Below are positions 61,989-64,000 of a DNA stretch of 64,000 nucleotides, piece after piece. This DNA comes from Clostridia bacterium. Its GTDB lineage: Bacteria; Bacillota; Clostridia; Lachnospirales; Lachnospiraceae. Positions within the stretch are counted from its first letter, which is position 1. Each line of letters begins with the position of its first letter. The notes below the pieces were generated by a model. It ran no database searches and was not told the DNA's origin. It saw only the letters and a list, made by a program, of their open reading frames with translations. A program made the translations under genes and the position numbers. The stretch is taken from assembly GCA_003249225.1 (NCBI GenBank), contig QKJQ01000001.1:1-64000 (forward strand), written 5' to 3'.

Positions 61989-62038
61989 TAAAAAAAGACA
62001 ACAAAGAAGCTCTGTTTCTTACAACTTCTTTGTTGTCT
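61989..62038 (-). terminator. Strong terminator abutting the oppB ribosome site
   Basis: The perfect 14-base arms AGACAACAAAGAAG (61996-62009) and CTTCTTTGTTGTCT (62025-62038) are followed on the minus strand by seven T and then immediately AAGGAGG of oppB. It closes the MATE transcript, yet no separate oppB promoter fits in the remaining gap. Confidence 0.93.
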
Positions 62039-62064
62039 GCTTTTCCTCTATTCTTTTCTTTCAC

Positions 62065-63480
62065 CTATTCTTGTCTTCTTGTTTCTGGCCTTCCTGCTTT
62101 TGCTCTGATTTCCCTGTTCAGTTCCCGTATGCCGTAAAAGTACATTACTGCGACAAGAAGCAGGGAGCATCCATCTGAGATACTGGTGCAGGCAAGCACA
62201 CCATTTAATCCATAAAGTCCCGGAACGATAAGCAGCGCCGGTATCAGAAAGAGTCCATTTCTGCTTATTGAGATAAGTACTGCTCTTCCCGGTCTCTTGA
62301 TCGATGAATAGTACATGGAAGCCAGGGTCTGAAATCCCAGTCCGAAGACAAATAATTTCCCATAATGCAAGGCGTGCACACCGTACTCCGCCAAGGCTGT
62401 ATCCTCTGAGAACAGATAGAACAGTGATTTTGGAAAAAACATCATCATGCTCCATACGAATACACTGACAACCATTGCAATGACCTGCCCTGTTAAGGTC
62501 GTCTTTTTTACACGGTCATATTGCTTCATGCCATAATTGAATGAAATAATGACGGAAAGCGCATTGTTCATTCCCATAATGAACATAATGGCAAAACTTT
62601 CAATGGAACTGATTACTGAAATTGCAGAAATCGCAAGGTCTCCGCCATTTTCTCCAAGCGCCTCGTTCCCATAATGCATTAAAAAATGATTGATCAGCGT
62701 GTTATTCAAAAAGCTTAGTCCCTGGAAGATAGCAGGAGCTGCCCCCAGTGAGAGAATTCTTATCATCACCTGCAGGTCGATTGCTCCTTTGCCAGACCAG
62801 CGAATGATACTCTTCCCTCGATAAAAATATAAAAAACTCAATCCGCAGCTGACGATCTGACTAAAAACAGTGGACCATGCCGCTCCGGCCAGTCCCATAT
62901 GAAAGCCAATGATCAGGACCGGATCGACCAGCGAATTCAGTACGGCACCAGTGAGCGTAACAATCATTGCGTATTTCGTATTTCCCTCTGCACGAATGGT
63001 CGCTGCCAAGGCCAGATTCACGATAATAAAAAATTGTCCGATTGCGGTAATCCTTAAATAGGTAACGGCCAGATCAAAAAGTCCTGAACTCTTCGTTCCA
63101 CCGCATAATGTTACCAACGGTTCTGTAAAGACCATGAAAATTAAACTAATACAGACTGCCAGCACAATTGCCATGACGGTGATGTTGGTGAAGGCCTTGT
63201 CTGCTTCTGACTGCTTTGCTTCACCAAGCGCTCTTGACATTAAGACACTGCCTCCGATGCTCAGCATAATGATTAAGGCTGATGTCAGATTATGAAGAGG
63301 AAAAATCAACCCAATGCTTCCCAGCGCATCAGTACTTACATAATGTCCTACAAAAAACCGATCCACGAAATTATAGATTGCATTTGCTACATTGGCACAT
63401 ATGGCTGGTACTGACATTGTGATGATCAGAGGAAGAATCTTTTGGTTTTTCATAGCTTCTATTCTGTTCTTATTTTGCAT
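62065..63480 (-). CDS. MATE-family efflux transporter
   Basis: The family start is placed at the ATG at 63480, giving 471 residues. The longest frame runs to 63591, but the promoter -10 covers that first ATG, so translation must begin further in; an ATG at 63453 is a close alternative and the ribosome site is weak in both cases. It has twelve helices in two halves. IITMSVPAICANVANAIYNF and NFVDRFFVGHYVSTDALGSI match MATE half-domain starts. It exports drugs or metabolites using Na+ or H+. The operator-like motif TTATACATG upstream is shared with the divergent gene. Confidence 0.9.
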   Translation of the reverse strand: MQNKNRIEAMKNQKILPLIITMSVPAICANVANAIYNFVDRFFVGHYVSTDALGSIGLIFPLHNLTSALIIMLSIGGSVLMSRALGEAKQSEADKAFTNITVMAIVLAVCISLIFMVFTEPLVTLCGGTKSSGLFDLAVTYLRITAIGQFFIIVNLALAATIRAEGNTKYAMIVTLTGAVLNSLVDPVLIIGFHMGLAGAAWSTVFSQIVSCGLSFLYFYRGKSIIRWSGKGAIDLQVMIRILSLGAAPAIFQGLSFLNNTLINHFLMHYGNEALGENGGDLAISAISVISSIESFAIMFIMGMNNALSVIISFNYGMKQYDRVKKTTLTGQVIAMVVSVFVWSMMMFFPKSLFYLFSEDTALAEYGVHALHYGKLFVFGLGFQTLASMYYSSIKRPGRAVLISISRNGLFLIPALLIVPGLYGLNGVLACTSISDGCSLLLVAVMYFYGIRELNREIRAKAGRPETRRQE

Positions 63481-63586
63481 TCGTTCTCTGAATCCCTCTT
63501 TTCTGTGTCCTCTTATCATATTTTCGAAAGTTCCTGCAACCTGAGCAAAAAAACTTGCCTGCCTGAAGATCTCCCTGAATGGCAAT

Positions 63587-63615
63587 ATCATAAAACAAAG
63601 TCTTTAATTAGTCAA
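63587..63615 (-). promoter_or_regulatory. Promoter of the MATE gene
   Basis: On the minus strand TTGACT (63610-63615), 17 bases, TATGAT (63587-63592). The -10 covers the ATG at 63591, which rules that codon out as the start. Confidence 0.75.
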
Positions 63616-63623
63616 GTATAATT

Positions 63624-63637
63624 TTATACATGAACAA
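63624..63637. promoter_or_regulatory. TTATACATG motif beside the MATE promoter
   Basis: TTATACATGAACAA shares its first nine bases and the final AA with the palindrome-like site in the divergent promoter at 63753-63766. A common regulator is plausible. Confidence 0.4.
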
Positions 63638-63745
63638 TATTTTTTTGTTTCTCTCTCTTTCTAAATTCAATTTAGTGCTATATTAATAGGTTTTATAGGT
63701 ATTTTCTAATATTCTTACGATTTTGATCTCACGTTTAATTTGTGG

Positions 63746-63774
63746 TTGACAATTATACATGTCTAATTTAATAT
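63746..63774 (+). promoter_or_regulatory. Strong promoter with operator-like palindrome in its spacer
   Basis: A perfect TTGACA (63746-63751), 17 bases, TAATAT (63769-63774) lies 78 bases before the start at 63852. The spacer holds TTATACATGTCTAA (63753-63766), a palindrome with one mismatched pair, well placed for a MarR- or TetR-type repressor. Confidence 0.75.
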
Positions 63775-63851
63775 AAAAGAAATCTGTCTCTTTTGAGCAA
63801 AGCACCGATTCATCAAAAATTATATTATTGAATTGAAAGGAGTTCTAATCC

Positions 63852-64000
63852 ATGAATAAAGTTGCTGTTCTCTATACGACCCCCTCCGGTAATGACATTT
63901 CCCTTGACGAGGTTTTAAAAACATGGGATAATCTTTCTAAAATACCTGGTGTAAGTTATACCATGGTCCACTTTGATGGTTTTCCCACTGCGGAGGAATT
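63852..64000 (+). CDS. Truncated unknown gene at the window end
   Basis: A reading frame opens at an ATG at 63852 behind GAAAGGAG and runs off the window after 49 codons with no stop. The visible product begins MNKVAVLYTTPSGNDIS and continues with a Trp-Asp-Asn-Leu helix and a FDGFP segment. The first strand looks like the start of an alpha/beta nucleotide-binding or hydrolase fold, but I do not recognise the family. The strong regulated promoter upstream and the clear ribosome site support it being a real gene. Confidence 0.7.
   Translation, partial: MNKVAVLYTTPSGNDISLDEVLKTWDNLSKIPGVSYTMVHFDGFPTAEE

Overview
The window looks like a chromosomal segment of an anaerobic Gram-positive Clostridia bacterium, most likely Lachnospiraceae. 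The evidence is the near-universal AGGAGG-type ribosome sites, a T-box-controlled tyrosyl-tRNA synthetase, S-layer-homology (SLH) proteins, lipoprotein binding proteins with Thr/Ala-rich linkers, a DUF4003 protein, an EFR1-type ferredoxin/flavodoxin, and an ammonium-transporter-PII fusion. I see no rRNA, tRNA, CRISPR array, prophage or insertion sequence. Family placement is inference from gene style, not a search.

Layout. 0.1-8 kb: an SLH protein, a PlsC-type acyltransferase, an unusual TetM-like translation GTPase carrying a Rae1/YacP-type nuclease domain, an ABC exporter and a metallophosphoesterase. 8-16 kb: a P-loop kinase, a CPA2 antiporter, a lipoprotein, a second SLH protein, a GNAT acetyltransferase and an MMPL/RND transporter with a divergent TetR regulator whose leader is duplicated. 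16.8-26 kb: a complete carbohydrate-response locus. It holds binding protein and two permeases on one strand, and on the other a YesM-type sensor kinase, a YesN-type AraC response regulator and a large pectinesterase-like protein. 26-35.5 kb: a flavin reductase, TetR plus an ABC drug exporter, LysR plus YeiH, an ArsB/SLC13-type carrier, a hydrolase and an excisionase-like HTH protein. 35.7-43.8 kb: a second sugar operon (binding protein, two permeases, GH31, LacI repressor, GH13 oligo-1,6-glucosidase) with a clear promoter and two tandem LacI-type operators.

44-50.5 kb: DUF4003, EFR1, SdpI and HAD genes. These are followed by two paralogous non-coding elements on the + strand that flank a ParB-like gene, and then by an ECF sigma/anti-sigma pair. 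Each element has a promoter with four TTCAC-like repeats on an 11-bp period, an identical 28-nt segment containing CTCCCC, and a closing hairpin with a C-rich loop. I regard these as the best candidate for an undescribed regulatory system: twin small RNAs that could mask Shine-Dalgarno sequences. 50.5-57 kb: tyrS with its T-box, a dipeptidase, an Amt-PII fusion lacking the twin-histidine pair, and hisC. 56-62 kb: a full oligopeptide ABC transporter (oppBCDF plus binding protein). 62-64 kb: a MATE efflux protein divergent from a truncated unknown gene, with a shared operator-like motif.

Many start codons were moved downstream of the longest reading frame because a good ribosome site supports an internal ATG; these cases are noted.
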